A stretch of DNA of 12,737 bases from JANQKX01 sp039028695 (GTDB lineage: Bacteria > Pseudomonadota > Alphaproteobacteria > Kiloniellales > Kiloniellaceae): assembly GCA_039028695.1 (NCBI GenBank), contig JBCCHN010000147.1, positions 1-12,737 of the forward strand. The letters are read 5' to 3'. Position numbers and translations under genes: made by a program. The notes below the pieces were generated by a model. The model searched no databases, was not told the DNA's origin, and worked only from the letters and a program-made list of their open reading frames with translations. This document shows positions 1-10,446 of the stretch, piece after piece; position 1 is the first letter of the stretch; every line of letters begins with the position of its first letter.

Positions 1-11
1 AGGAGATTAAA

Positions 12-392
12 ATGGCTGATTTGGATAAATTGGTGGAAGAGCTTTCCAAGCTCACTGTGATCGAAGCGGCCGAACTGGCCAGCAAACTAGAAGAGACCTG
101 GGGCGTTTCCGCCGCGGCGCCTGTCGCTGTGGCGGCGGTTGCTGGCGGTGCCGGCGATGCCGGCGAAGCCGCAGCTGAGAAGGACGAGTTTGACGTCGTT
201 CTAGCCTCGGTCGGTGACAAGAAGATCAACGTCATTAAAGAGGTACGTGCCATCACCGGTCTGGGTCTGAAAGAGGCCAAGGACCTGGTCGAGTCCGCAC
301 CCAAGGCGATCAAGGAAGCCTGCGGCAAGGACGAGGCCGAAGAGCTTAAGAAAAAGCTCGAAGAGGTTGGAGCGACTGTCGAGCTCAAATAG
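12..392 (+). CDS. rplL: 50S ribosomal protein L7/L12
   Basis: This 126-aa protein is the stalk protein of the large ribosomal subunit. Dimers of it bind L10 and recruit and stimulate the translational GTPases (EF-G, EF-Tu, IF2). The sequence shows the three expected parts: an N-terminal dimerisation and L10-binding helical domain (about residues 1-32), an Ala/Gly/Val-rich flexible hinge (about 33-55), and a C-terminal factor-binding domain (about 56-126). The last contains the family signature KINVIKEVRAITGLGLKEAK at residues 71-90. Length is normal for the family. AGGAG at bases 1-5 lies 6 nt before the ATG, which fixes the start. The gene ends in TAG and is followed by a structured 263-nt gap before rpoB. 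rplJ would be expected just upstream, outside the window. EF-G and EF-Tu, its functional partners, are encoded further right in the same window. Confidence 0.98.
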   Translation: MADLDKLVEELSKLTVIEAAELASKLEETWGVSAAAPVAVAAVAGGAGDAGEAAAEKDEFDVVLASVGDKKINVIKEVRAITGLGLKEAKDLVESAPKAIKEACGKDEAEELKKKLEEVGATVELK

Positions 393-422
393 CTCGTCGG
401 TGGTGTCCGAAAGTGAGTCGGC

Positions 423-450
423 CGACACACCGCAAAATCGCGGTGTGTCG
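423..450 (+). promoter_or_regulatory. 11-bp perfect hairpin after rplL
   Basis: Arms CGACACACCGC (423-433) and GCGGTGTGTCG (440-450) are perfectly complementary around a 6-nt loop (AAAATC). No T-run follows, so it is not an ordinary intrinsic terminator. It starts 31 nt after the rplL stop codon. In E. coli the rplL-rpoB gap carries both an attenuator and an RNase III processing hairpin, so an mRNA-processing or 3'-end-stabilising role for this hairpin is a reasonable inference. The structure itself is read directly from the sequence. Confidence 0.75.
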
Positions 451-460
451 CGCCGACACA
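444..460 (+). promoter_or_regulatory. Alternative hairpin sharing an arm with 423-450
   Basis: TGTGTCG (444-450) is also complementary to CGACACA (454-460), with a 3-nt loop CGC. The downstream arm is part of a repeat of GCCGACACA present at 421-429 and 452-460. The 3' arm of the 11-bp hairpin therefore has two possible partners, and the two structures exclude each other. The 11-bp form should be the more stable. Whether the short form ever matters is unknown. Confidence 0.45.
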
Positions 461-474
461 TTGCGTTTCCGGAC

Positions 475-491
475 CCCGAAAAATTTTCGGG
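475..491 (+). repeat. Short inverted repeat in the rplL-rpoB gap
   Basis: CCCGAAAA and TTTTCGGG form 8-bp arms around one central A. As RNA it could make a stem of about 7 bp with a 3-nt loop. As DNA it is a compact palindrome with an AT core that could also be a protein-binding site. It lies just upstream of a TTGACA hexamer (498-503). The function is unknown. Confidence 0.4.
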
Positions 492-510
492 ATTCGATTG
501 ACAGCGGCCT

Positions 511-546
511 TTGAGATTGAGGCCTAAATGCAATCTCGACTTTTTT
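511..546 (+). terminator. Terminator-like attenuator upstream of rpoB
   Basis: TTGAGATTG (511-519) pairs with CAATCTCGA (531-539): 9 bp with one G-U pair and an 11-nt loop. It is followed by one C and then six T (541-546). A stem directly before a T-run is the layout of an intrinsic terminator. The stem is only moderately GC-rich and the loop is large, so strong read-through is expected. This fits a partial terminator that lowers rpoBC expression relative to the ribosomal genes upstream, as at the known rplL-rpoB attenuator in E. coli. The stem and T-run are seen in the sequence; the attenuator role is inference by position. Confidence 0.6.
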
Positions 547-640
547 GGGACGGCTGTCCTGGCATCAATCTTGGTGCGAGTCCCAGCCTCCACGAGACAT
601 CAGCCGACCTGCAAGAGGCGGGGCGGCGCAAGACCCGAAT

Positions 641-645
641 GAGGA
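641..645 (+). promoter_or_regulatory. Ribosome binding site that fixes the rpoB start
   Basis: GAGGA lies 10 nt before the ATG at 656. The in-frame ATG at 545 directly follows the T-run of the upstream stem-loop, has no purine-rich site before it, and would add 37 residues unlike any RpoB N-terminus. The site at 641 therefore supports the start at 656. Confidence 0.8.
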
Positions 646-655
646 CTTGATAGCA

Positions 656-3600
656 ATGGCGACATCCTTTACCGGCCGCAAACGTGTTCGCAAAGACTTC
701 GGCAAAATTGCCGAGGTGTCCCGCATGCCCAACCTGATTGAGGTGCAAAAGACCTCGTACGATCAGTTCCTGCAGTTTGGCGTGTCGCTGGCCGAGCGGA
801 CCAATACGGGATTGCAGGAGGTCTTTACCTCGGTCTTTCCGATCCGCGACTTTTCCGAGCGTTCGGAGCTGCAGTTTGTCCGCTACGAGCTGGAAGAGCC
901 GAAATACGATGTGGAGGAATGTCAGCAGCGGGGCATGACATATGCGGCGCCCCTAAAGGTGACACTGCGCCTTGTAGTCTGGGATGTGGACGAGGATACG
1001 GGCTCGCGCTCCATCCGAGACATCAAGGAGCAGGACGTCTATATGGGCGATATGCCCTTGATGACGCCCCATGGTACCTTTGTAATCAACGGAACCGAAC
1101 GGGTCATCGTGTCTCAAATGCATCGCAGTCCGGGTGTCTTTTTCGACCATGACCGGGGCAAGACCCATTCTTCGGGCAAATACCTCTTTGCCGCGCGGGT
1201 CATCCCCTATCGTGGGTCTTGGTTGGACTTTGAGTTCGACGCCAAGGACTTGGTCTATGTGCGCATCGACCGGCGCCGGAAGTTGCCGGCAACGACCCTT
1301 TTGCTGGCCTTGGATTCGGATGATACGGAAAAGGTGCGGGCAGAAAAGGAAGCCGCCGGCGAGACCCTTGACGCCTATGAAGCTCAGGGCATGACACCCG
1401 AGGCCATTTTGAACTTCTTCTACGATCAGGTTTCCTTCCAGCGCAGCGGCGAGGGTTGGCGTACGCCCTTCGATCCGGAAAAAATGCGCGGTGTCAAGCT
1501 GACCCAGGATTTGGTGGACGCAGACAGCGGAGAGGCGGTGGCCGAGACCGGCACTAAGGTGACTCCCCGTTTGGCGAAGAAGCTCATCGAAGCCGGACTG
1601 AAGGATCGATTTGTGTCCGACCAGGAACTGGTGGGGACCTACGTCGCCAGCGACTATATCAACGAGGAAACCGGCGAAGTTCTTTGTGAGGCCGGCAACG
1701 AGTTAACCGAAGAGCTGCTCGCCACGTTGAAAGAGGCCGGGATTGACAAGATGTCCACCCTGGCCATCGACCACATTAATGTGGGCCCCTATATGCGCAA
1801 TACCCTGGCGGCGGACAAAAACGCCACGCGTGAAGAGGCGCTGATTGACATTTACCGGGTGATGCGCCCTGGCGAGCCGCCGACCTTGGAAACGGCGGAG
1901 GCCATGTTCAATGGCTTGTTCTTCGATGCGGAGCGCTACGATCTGTCGGCCGTGGGCCGGGTCAAGATGAACGCCCGTTTGGACTTCGAGACCGACGATC
2001 AGGTGCGCTGCCTGCGCAAACAGGACATTTTTGAGATCCTGCGCATTCTTTTGGACCTAAAGGACGGCAAGGGCGAAATCGACGACATCGATCACCTTGG
2101 TAATCGCCGGGTCCGCTCGGTCGGTGAATTGATGGAGAATCAATATCGGGTCGGGCTTTTGCGCATGGAGCGGGCGATTAAGGAGCGCATGAGCTCGGTC
2201 GAGATCGACTCGGTAATGCCCCATGACCTGATCAATGCCAAGCCAGCGGCCGCGGCAGTGCGCGAGTTCTTCGGCTCATCCCAGCTTTCCCAGTTCATGG
2301 ATCAAACCAATCCACTATCCGAGATTACTCACAAGCGGCGCCTGTCGGCCTTGGGCCCGGGCGGCTTAACGCGGGAGCGGGCGGGCTTTGAGGTGCGCGA
2401 CGTGCATCCCACCCACTATGGTCGGATTTGCCCCATCGAGACACCGGAAGGGCCGAACATCGGCCTGATCAACTCCTTGGCCACCTATGCGCGTGTGAAC
2501 CAGTACGGTTTCATCGAAAGCCCCTACCGCCGGGTGGAAAAGGGTAAGGTGGGCGATGAGGTTGTCTATCTCTCGGCCATGGAAGAAGGGCGCTACATGA
2601 TCGCCCAGGCCAACGCGGTGCTGGATAAAAACGGCAAGTTTGCAGAGGACCTGATCTCCTGCCGCCAGGGCGGGGAATACATGGTGTCCCGCCCGGAGGA
2701 TATCGACTTCATCGATGTGTCGCCGAAACAGGTGGTCTCGGTGGCGGCGGCGCTCATTCCCTTCCTGGAGAACGACGACGCCAACCGGGCCTTGATGGGA
2801 TCCAACATGCAGCGCCAAGCGGTGCCTTTGCTTCAGTCGGAAGCGCCCCTGGTGGGAACCGGCATGGAAGCGACGGTCGCCCGGGATTCCGGTGTGGCCA
2901 TCGGCGCGCGCCGTGCCGGCGTGGTGGATCAGGTGGACGCCACCCGTATTGTGGTGCGGGTGACCGAGGAAACCTCGAGCGGTGAGCAGGCGGTGGACAT
3001 CTATAACCTGTTGAAGTTCCAGCGCTCGAACCAAAACACCTGTATCACCCAACGGCCCCTGGTCAAGATGGGCGATGAAGTGGAGCGGGGCGATATTATC
3101 GCCGACGGCCCCTCGACCAATCTGGGCGAATTGGCCCTGGGTCGTAACGTGCTCGTGGCCTTCATGCCGTGGCAGGGCTACAACTTCGAGGACTCCATCC
3201 TAATCTCCGAGCGGATCGTTCGCGATGATGTCTTCACCTCGATCCATATTGAAGAATTCGAGGTGATGGCCCGGGATACCAAGCTGGGCCAAGAGGAAAT
3301 CACCCGCGACATTCCCAACGTGGGTGAGGATGCCCTGCGCAATCTAGACGAAGCGGGCATGGTCTATATCGGTGCCGAAGTCGGCCCCGGCGATATCCTG
3401 GTTGGCAAGGTGACCCCCAAGGGCGAATCTCCCATGACGCCAGAGGAAAAGCTCCTGCGGGCGATCTTTGGTGAGAAGGCCTCGGATGTGCGCGATACCT
3501 CGCTCCGCGTGCCGCCGGGCGTCACCGGCATGGTGGTGGACGTGCGGGTGTTCTCGCGCCGTGGCGTGGACAAGGACGAACGGGCCCTGTCCATCGAGCG

Positions 3601-4822
3601 AGCGGAAATCGAACGCCTGGCCAAGGACCGGGACGACGAACGGGCCATCTTGGAGCGTAGCTTCTACGGCCGCCTAAAGGATTTGGTCTTGAACCAGACC
3701 TCTGTGTCCGGGCCCAAAGGCTTGGACGAGGGAATCAAGATCACGGAGAAGGTACTGAGTGACTTCACCCCTGGCCAGTGGCGTCAGATTGCGGTCAAAA
3801 ATGACAAGCGTCAGGCGGATATCGAGGCCCTGAACAAGCAGTTCGAGGGCGCGATCGACGAGCTGACCAAGCGCTTTGAGAACAAGATCGACAAGCTGCA
3901 GCGGGGCGATGAACTGCCGCCGGGCGTGATGAAGATGGCCAAGGTTTTTGTCGCCGTGAAGCGTAAGCTGCAACCGGGCGATAAGATGGCCGGCCGTCAC
4001 GGCAACAAAGGGGTGATTTCCAAAATCGTGCCCATGGAAGACATGCCCCATACGGAAGCCGGCACGCCGGTGGATATCGTTTTGAATCCCTTGGGCGTGC
4101 CCAGTCGAATGAATGTGGGTCAGATCCTGGAAACCCACCTGGGTTGGGCCTGTAGCGGCCTGGGCCGTCAGATTGGCGATTTGCTCGTCGCCGCCAAACA
4201 GGGCGGTAAGACCGATGGGTTGCGCAAAAAGATGAAGACGGTCTATGGAGACGGTCAATACGGCAGCGACATCAAGGACTTGAGCGACGATCAGGTGCTT
4301 GAGCTGGGCGGCAACCTGCAAAACGGTGTTCCCATCGCCACGCCGGTGTTTGACGGTGCCCGTGAGGATGACATTTCCGAGATGCTTGGCCAAGCCGGCC
4401 TGCAGGAGTCGGGTCAGGTCACACTGATCGATGGGCGAACCGGGGATATCTTTGAACGTCAGGTGACGGTGGGCTATATCTATATGCTTAAACTGCACCA
4501 CCTGGTGGACGACAAAATCCATGCCCGCTCCATCGGCCCCTACAGTCTGGTTACCCAGCAACCTTTGGGCGGTAAGGCCCAATTCGGCGGCCAGCGCTTC
4601 GGGGAAATGGAGGTCTGGGCCCTGGAAGCCTATGGCGCGGCCTATACCTTGCAAGAGATGTTAACGGTGAAATCCGACGACGTGTCGGGCCGGACCAAAG
4701 TCTACGAAGCCATCGTCAAGGGCGATGACAACTTCGAGGCCGGCATTCCGGAATCCTTCAATGTTTTGGTCAAGGAGCTGCGCTCGCTGGGCCTGAATGT
4801 GGACCTGAAGCAGTCGGAATAG
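656..4822 (+). CDS. rpoB: DNA-directed RNA polymerase subunit beta
   Basis: This 1388-aa protein is the beta subunit of the core RNA polymerase; with beta' it forms the active centre. The start at 656 gives MATSFTGRKRVRK, the normal alphaproteobacterial N-terminus; the frame stays open back to an ATG at 545, but those 37 extra residues are rejected. The rifampicin-pocket region begins FFGSSQLSQFMDQ at residue 538. D549, H559, S564 and L566 correspond to E. coli D516, H526, S531 and L533, all in the sensitive state. The NFEDSI motif (acidic pair E845/D846) and KMAGRHGNKG (1110-1119, active-site lysines) are intact. The C-terminal clamp-contacting part GGQRFGEMEVWALEAYGA is present near the end. 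Length is typical of alphaproteobacteria, with no frameshift. It is followed after 104 nt by rpoC and is surely co-expressed with it. Expression relative to rplL is probably set by the structures in the upstream gap. Confidence 0.98.
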   Translation: MATSFTGRKRVRKDFGKIAEVSRMPNLIEVQKTSYDQFLQFGVSLAERTNTGLQEVFTSVFPIRDFSERSELQFVRYELEEPKYDVEECQQRGMTYAAPLKVTLRLVVWDVDEDTGSRSIRDIKEQDVYMGDMPLMTPHGTFVINGTERVIVSQMHRSPGVFFDHDRGKTHSSGKYLFAARVIPYRGSWLDFEFDAKDLVYVRIDRRRKLPATTLLLALDSDDTEKVRAEKEAAGETLDAYEAQGMTPEAILNFFYDQVSFQRSGEGWRTPFDPEKMRGVKLTQDLVDADSGEAVAETGTKVTPRLAKKLIEAGLKDRFVSDQELVGTYVASDYINEETGEVLCEAGNELTEELLATLKEAGIDKMSTLAIDHINVGPYMRNTLAADKNATREEALIDIYRVMRPGEPPTLETAEAMFNGLFFDAERYDLSAVGRVKMNARLDFETDDQVRCLRKQDIFEILRILLDLKDGKGEIDDIDHLGNRRVRSVGELMENQYRVGLLRMERAIKERMSSVEIDSVMPHDLINAKPAAAAVREFFGSSQLSQFMDQTNPLSEITHKRRLSALGPGGLTRERAGFEVRDVHPTHYGRICPIETPEGPNIGLINSLATYARVNQYGFIESPYRRVEKGKVGDEVVYLSAMEEGRYMIAQANAVLDKNGKFAEDLISCRQGGEYMVSRPEDIDFIDVSPKQVVSVAAALIPFLENDDANRALMGSNMQRQAVPLLQSEAPLVGTGMEATVARDSGVAIGARRAGVVDQVDATRIVVRVTEETSSGEQAVDIYNLLKFQRSNQNTCITQRPLVKMGDEVERGDIIADGPSTNLGELALGRNVLVAFMPWQGYNFEDSILISERIVRDDVFTSIHIEEFEVMARDTKLGQEEITRDIPNVGEDALRNLDEAGMVYIGAEVGPGDILVGKVTPKGESPMTPEEKLLRAIFGEKASDVRDTSLRVPPGVTGMVVDVRVFSRRGVDKDERALSIERAEIERLAKDRDDERAILERSFYGRLKDLVLNQTSVSGPKGLDEGIKITEKVLSDFTPGQWRQIAVKNDKRQADIEALNKQFEGAIDELTKRFENKIDKLQRGDELPPGVMKMAKVFVAVKRKLQPGDKMAGRHGNKGVISKIVPMEDMPHTEAGTPVDIVLNPLGVPSRMNVGQILETHLGWACSGLGRQIGDLLVAAKQGGKTDGLRKKMKTVYGDGQYGSDIKDLSDDQVLELGGNLQNGVPIATPVFDGAREDDISEMLGQAGLQESGQVTLIDGRTGDIFERQVTVGYIYMLKLHHLVDDKIHARSIGPYSLVTQQPLGGKAQFGGQRFGEMEVWALEAYGAAYTLQEMLTVKSDDVSGRTKVYEAIVKGDDNFEAGIPESFNVLVKELRSLGLNVDLKQSE

Positions 4823-4829
4823 GTTATTA

Positions 4830-4851
4830 CGGGGACGCTTGGTCGTCCCCG
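4830..4851 (+). promoter_or_regulatory. Hairpin in the rpoB-rpoC gap
   Basis: CGGGGACG (4830-4837) and CGTCCCCG (4844-4851) form a perfect 8-bp GC-rich stem with a 6-nt loop. It starts 8 nt after the rpoB stop codon. No T-run follows, so it is not an intrinsic terminator. It could protect or process the mRNA between the two cistrons. The role is inference. Confidence 0.55.
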
Positions 4852-4915
4852 GTCGGCCTTCGGCGCCGGCAAGTAAAGTGAAATATGGGTCGCTTTAGCG
4901 GCCGAAACCCCAAGC

Positions 4916-4920
4916 GGGAG
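4916..4920 (+). promoter_or_regulatory. Ribosome binding site that fixes the rpoC start
   Basis: GGGAG lies 6 nt before the ATG at 4927. The alternative in-frame ATG at 4885 has only a weak purine stretch upstream and would add 14 residues (MGRFSGRNPKRERL) not expected in RpoC. With the start at 4927, the first zinc-site cysteines fall at 70, 72, 85 and 88, the same numbers as in E. coli RpoC. Confidence 0.8.
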
Positions 4921-4926
4921 AGACTG

Positions 4927-9120
<4,194 letters not shown>

Positions 9121-9148
9121 GATTCTTTTGTGCTCTGAGTGGACGAAT

Positions 9149-9183
9149 GGGCCGGCAGATTGTCTCTGTCGGCCCTTTTTCTT
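9149..9183 (+). terminator. Rho-independent terminator after rpoC
   Basis: GGGCCGGCAGA (9149-9159) pairs with TCTGTCGGCCC (9165-9175): an 11-bp stem with one G-U pair and a 5-nt loop TTGTC. TTTTTCTT follows immediately. It starts 28 nt after the rpoC stop codon. This is a canonical intrinsic terminator and marks the end of the rplL-rpoB-rpoC transcription unit, separating it from the str operon. Confidence 0.93.
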
Positions 9184-9349
9184 CGCCGCAGGATCTGCTT
9201 GAGGCGGGCCAGGGTATGATTGGTGGTACGATCTGGAAACATTTGTGCCGATTTGAGTAATTTTTTGACCTAAATTGCGGCGCTTTGGGATTGCTTTTTG
9301 ACCCGGCTAAAGGCCTAGAAAAAATTAAACAATGGGGCCTGAGGAGGGC
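9184..9349 (+). other. Non-coding, partly AT-rich region upstream of the str promoter
   Basis: No credible gene is present in this stretch between the rpoC terminator and the str promoter. It becomes AT-rich from about 9235 to 9330, in contrast to the GC-rich genes on both sides. It contains two copies of TTTTTGACC (9262-9270 and 9295-9303), exactly 33 bp apart. It also has an A-rich run (9318-9328) starting about 30 bp upstream of the -35 box at 9350, which could act as an UP-like element. The second repeat with AAAAAT at 9320-9325 (TTGACC, 16-bp spacer) is a weak extra promoter candidate. Confidence 0.5.
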
Positions 9350-9378
9350 TTGACGGGGTCAGGGCGCATCAATAGTAT
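9350..9378 (+). promoter_or_regulatory. Promoter of the rpsL-rpsG-fusA-tuf operon
   Basis: TTGACG (9350-9355) and TAGTAT (9373-9378) are separated by the optimal 17 bp. The -35 matches five of six sigma70 consensus bases. The -10 matches the key first two and last positions in the form T-A-n-n-A/T-T. It lies downstream of the rpoC terminator and upstream of a ribosomal operon, where a strong vegetative promoter is needed. Transcription should start near 9384-9386, giving a leader of about 180 nt before rpsL. Confidence 0.7.
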
Positions 9379-9383
9379 GCGCC
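9363..9383. repeat. Inverted repeat over the -10 box of the str promoter
   Basis: GGCGCAT (9363-9369) and ATGCGCC (9377-9383) are perfect inverted arms with a 7-bp spacer. The repeat centre falls on the -10 box and overlaps the spacer and the region just before the predicted start of transcription. Because most of it would not be transcribed, a DNA-level role (operator) is more likely than an RNA hairpin. A chance occurrence cannot be excluded. Confidence 0.5.
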
Positions 9384-9484
9384 AACTTTCGGCGGAGCTG
9401 GTGGTAGATCCGATGCGATCTAGACGCTTTTCTAGCCGAACACGGAACACATATATTGCCGCATTGAGACGGCACGGAAAACGA

Positions 9485-9517
9485 CCGCGGGGCCGGAATG
9501 GCCCTTTGCGGCGTTTT
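9485..9517 (+). promoter_or_regulatory. GC-rich hairpin in the str operon leader
   Basis: CCGC (9485-9488) pairs with GCGG (9508-9511), and GGGCC (9490-9494) pairs with GGCCC (9500-9504), closing a 5-nt loop GGAAT. One G faces TTT in an internal loop. The stem is followed by CG and TTTT (9514-9517), so it is weakly terminator-like. It lies about 50 nt before the rpsL start in the predicted mRNA leader. It could be an attenuator, a protein-binding site or just local structure. Confidence 0.35.
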
Positions 9518-9567
9518 GTATCGAGAGCGTTGAAGAGCTCGAGAGTTGGGAAAATAAGGATTGCCGA

Positions 9568-9939
9568 ATGCCCACGATTAATCAGCTGATCCGTAAGCCG
9601 CGTAAGCCGGATGTGGTGCGGAACAAGGTGCCGGCTTTGGAGGCCTGCCCGCAGAAGCGCGGGGTTTGCACACGAGTTTACACCACCACACCGAAAAAGC
9701 CGAACTCGGCCTTGCGGAAGGTCGCCCGTGTGCGGCTGACCAACGGCTTTGAGGTGACCAGCTATATCCCCGGCGAGGGGCATAATCTGCAAGAGCACTC
9801 GGTGGTGATGATCCGCGGCGGCCGTGTCAAGGACTTGCCCGGTGTTCGCTATCATATCATTCGCGGCACGCTCGATACCCAGGGCGTGAAGGACCGTCGT
9901 CAGCGCCGTTCCAAATACGGCGCCAAGCGGCCGAAATAG
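9568..9939 (+). CDS. rpsL: 30S ribosomal protein S12
   Basis: This 123-aa protein is the decoding-centre protein of the small subunit; it monitors codon-anticodon pairing and is the target site of streptomycin resistance mutations. The sequence contains ALEACPQKRGVCTRVYTTTP (residues 23-42), KKPNSALRK (43-51) and GGRVKDLPGVRYH (84-96). Counting the Met, K43 and K88 are both lysine, the streptomycin-sensitive state. D89 is the residue that RimO methylthiolates in E. coli. Length matches the family. The start is supported by AAGGA at 9556-9560, 7 nt upstream, and by the conserved MPTINQLIRKPRK beginning. It is the first gene of the str operon; the stop codon lies 15 nt before rpsG. Confidence 0.98.
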   Translation: MPTINQLIRKPRKPDVVRNKVPALEACPQKRGVCTRVYTTTPKKPNSALRKVARVRLTNGFEVTSYIPGEGHNLQEHSVVMIRGGRVKDLPGVRYHIIRGTLDTQGVKDRRQRRSKYGAKRPK

Positions 9940-9954
9940 GCTAGGGAGAGAAAG

Positions 9955-10425
9955 ATGTCTCGCCGCCATCGCGCTGAAAAACGTGAAGTTTTGCTGGACC
10001 CCAAGTTTGGTGACCGGGTCCTGTCCAAGTTTATGAATTGCCTGATGTATGACGGCAAAAAATCCCTGGCCGAGGGCATTGTTTATGGTGCCTTGGATCG
10101 GGTGTCCCAGCGGGGCGGCAGCGACCCGATGCGCACCTTCCACGAGGCCTTGGACAATGTGAAGCCTGAATTGGAAGTACGCTCCCGCCGGGTTGGCGGT
10201 GCAACTTATCAAGTGCCCGTTGAAGTGCGGCCGGACCGGGCACAAGCCTTGGCCATCCGCTGGCTCATCAATGCCTCGCGCTCCCGGTCTGAGTTGACCA
10301 TGACCGAGCGTTTGGCTGGCGAGTTGATGGATGCGTCAAATAATAGAGGCGCCGCAGTGAAGAAGCGTGAGGACACCCACCGCATGGCAGAGGCCAACAA
10401 GGCCTTCTCCCACTATCGATGGTAA
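9955..10425 (+). CDS. rpsG: 30S ribosomal protein S7
   Basis: This 156-aa primary 16S rRNA-binding protein nucleates assembly of the small-subunit head and lines the E site. Family landmarks are the basic N-terminus MSRRHRAEKR, FMNCLMYDGKKS (26-37), RRVGGATYQVPVEVRP (78-93) and the C-terminal KKREDTHRMAEANKAF (136-151). Length equals the standard 156-aa form. GGGAG at 9944-9948 lies 6 nt before the ATG. It sits 15 nt after rpsL and 21 nt before fusA, so the genes are co-transcribed. In E. coli S7 represses its own operon by binding a roughly 100-nt rpsL-rpsG spacer; here that spacer is far too short for such a site. Confidence 0.98.
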   Translation: MSRRHRAEKREVLLDPKFGDRVLSKFMNCLMYDGKKSLAEGIVYGALDRVSQRGGSDPMRTFHEALDNVKPELEVRSRRVGGATYQVPVEVRPDRAQALAIRWLINASRSRSELTMTERLAGELMDASNNRGAAVKKREDTHRMAEANKAFSHYRW

Positions 10426-10446
10426 TCGGAAGAAGAGATTAACACC

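Noticed and set aside
547..588. Alternative pairings GGGAC/GTCCC and GGCTG/CAGCC downstream of the T-run
   Set aside because: These are short 5-bp stems with long loops that compete with each other. They are too weak to call as features without conservation data.
561..592. tRNA-like 3' end (GGTGCGAGTCCC followed by CCTCCA) upstream of rpoB
   Set aside because: The T-arm-like stem has a mismatch, the acceptor strand before CCA is too short, and no D-arm or anticodon arm is present. The resemblance looks accidental.
3674..4654. 326-codon open frame on the - strand inside rpoB
   Set aside because: It is antisense to the most conserved part of rpoB, with no ribosome binding site or recognisable domain.
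9311..9340. AGGCC-N20-GGCCT dyad upstream of the str promoter
   Set aside because: The arms are only 5 bp, with a long spacer in DNA where GGCC is common. It is not distinguishable from chance.
9420..9435. CTAGA/TCTAG hairpin in the str leader
   Set aside because: It has only 5 bp and is AT-rich, so it is likely by chance.
9332..9589. 85-codon + strand frame overlapping the rpsL start, with an Arg-rich C-terminal half (possible leader peptide)
   Set aside because: Its ATG lies upstream of the predicted promoter, so it would not be transcribed from it. The internal ATG at 9377 falls on the -10 box. There is no clear ribosome binding site, and the Arg content is explained by GC-rich DNA.
9325..10245. 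306-codon open frame on the - strand across the str leader, rpsL and rpsG
   Set aside because: It runs antisense to two certain ribosomal protein genes and the promoter. The protein has no recognisable features.
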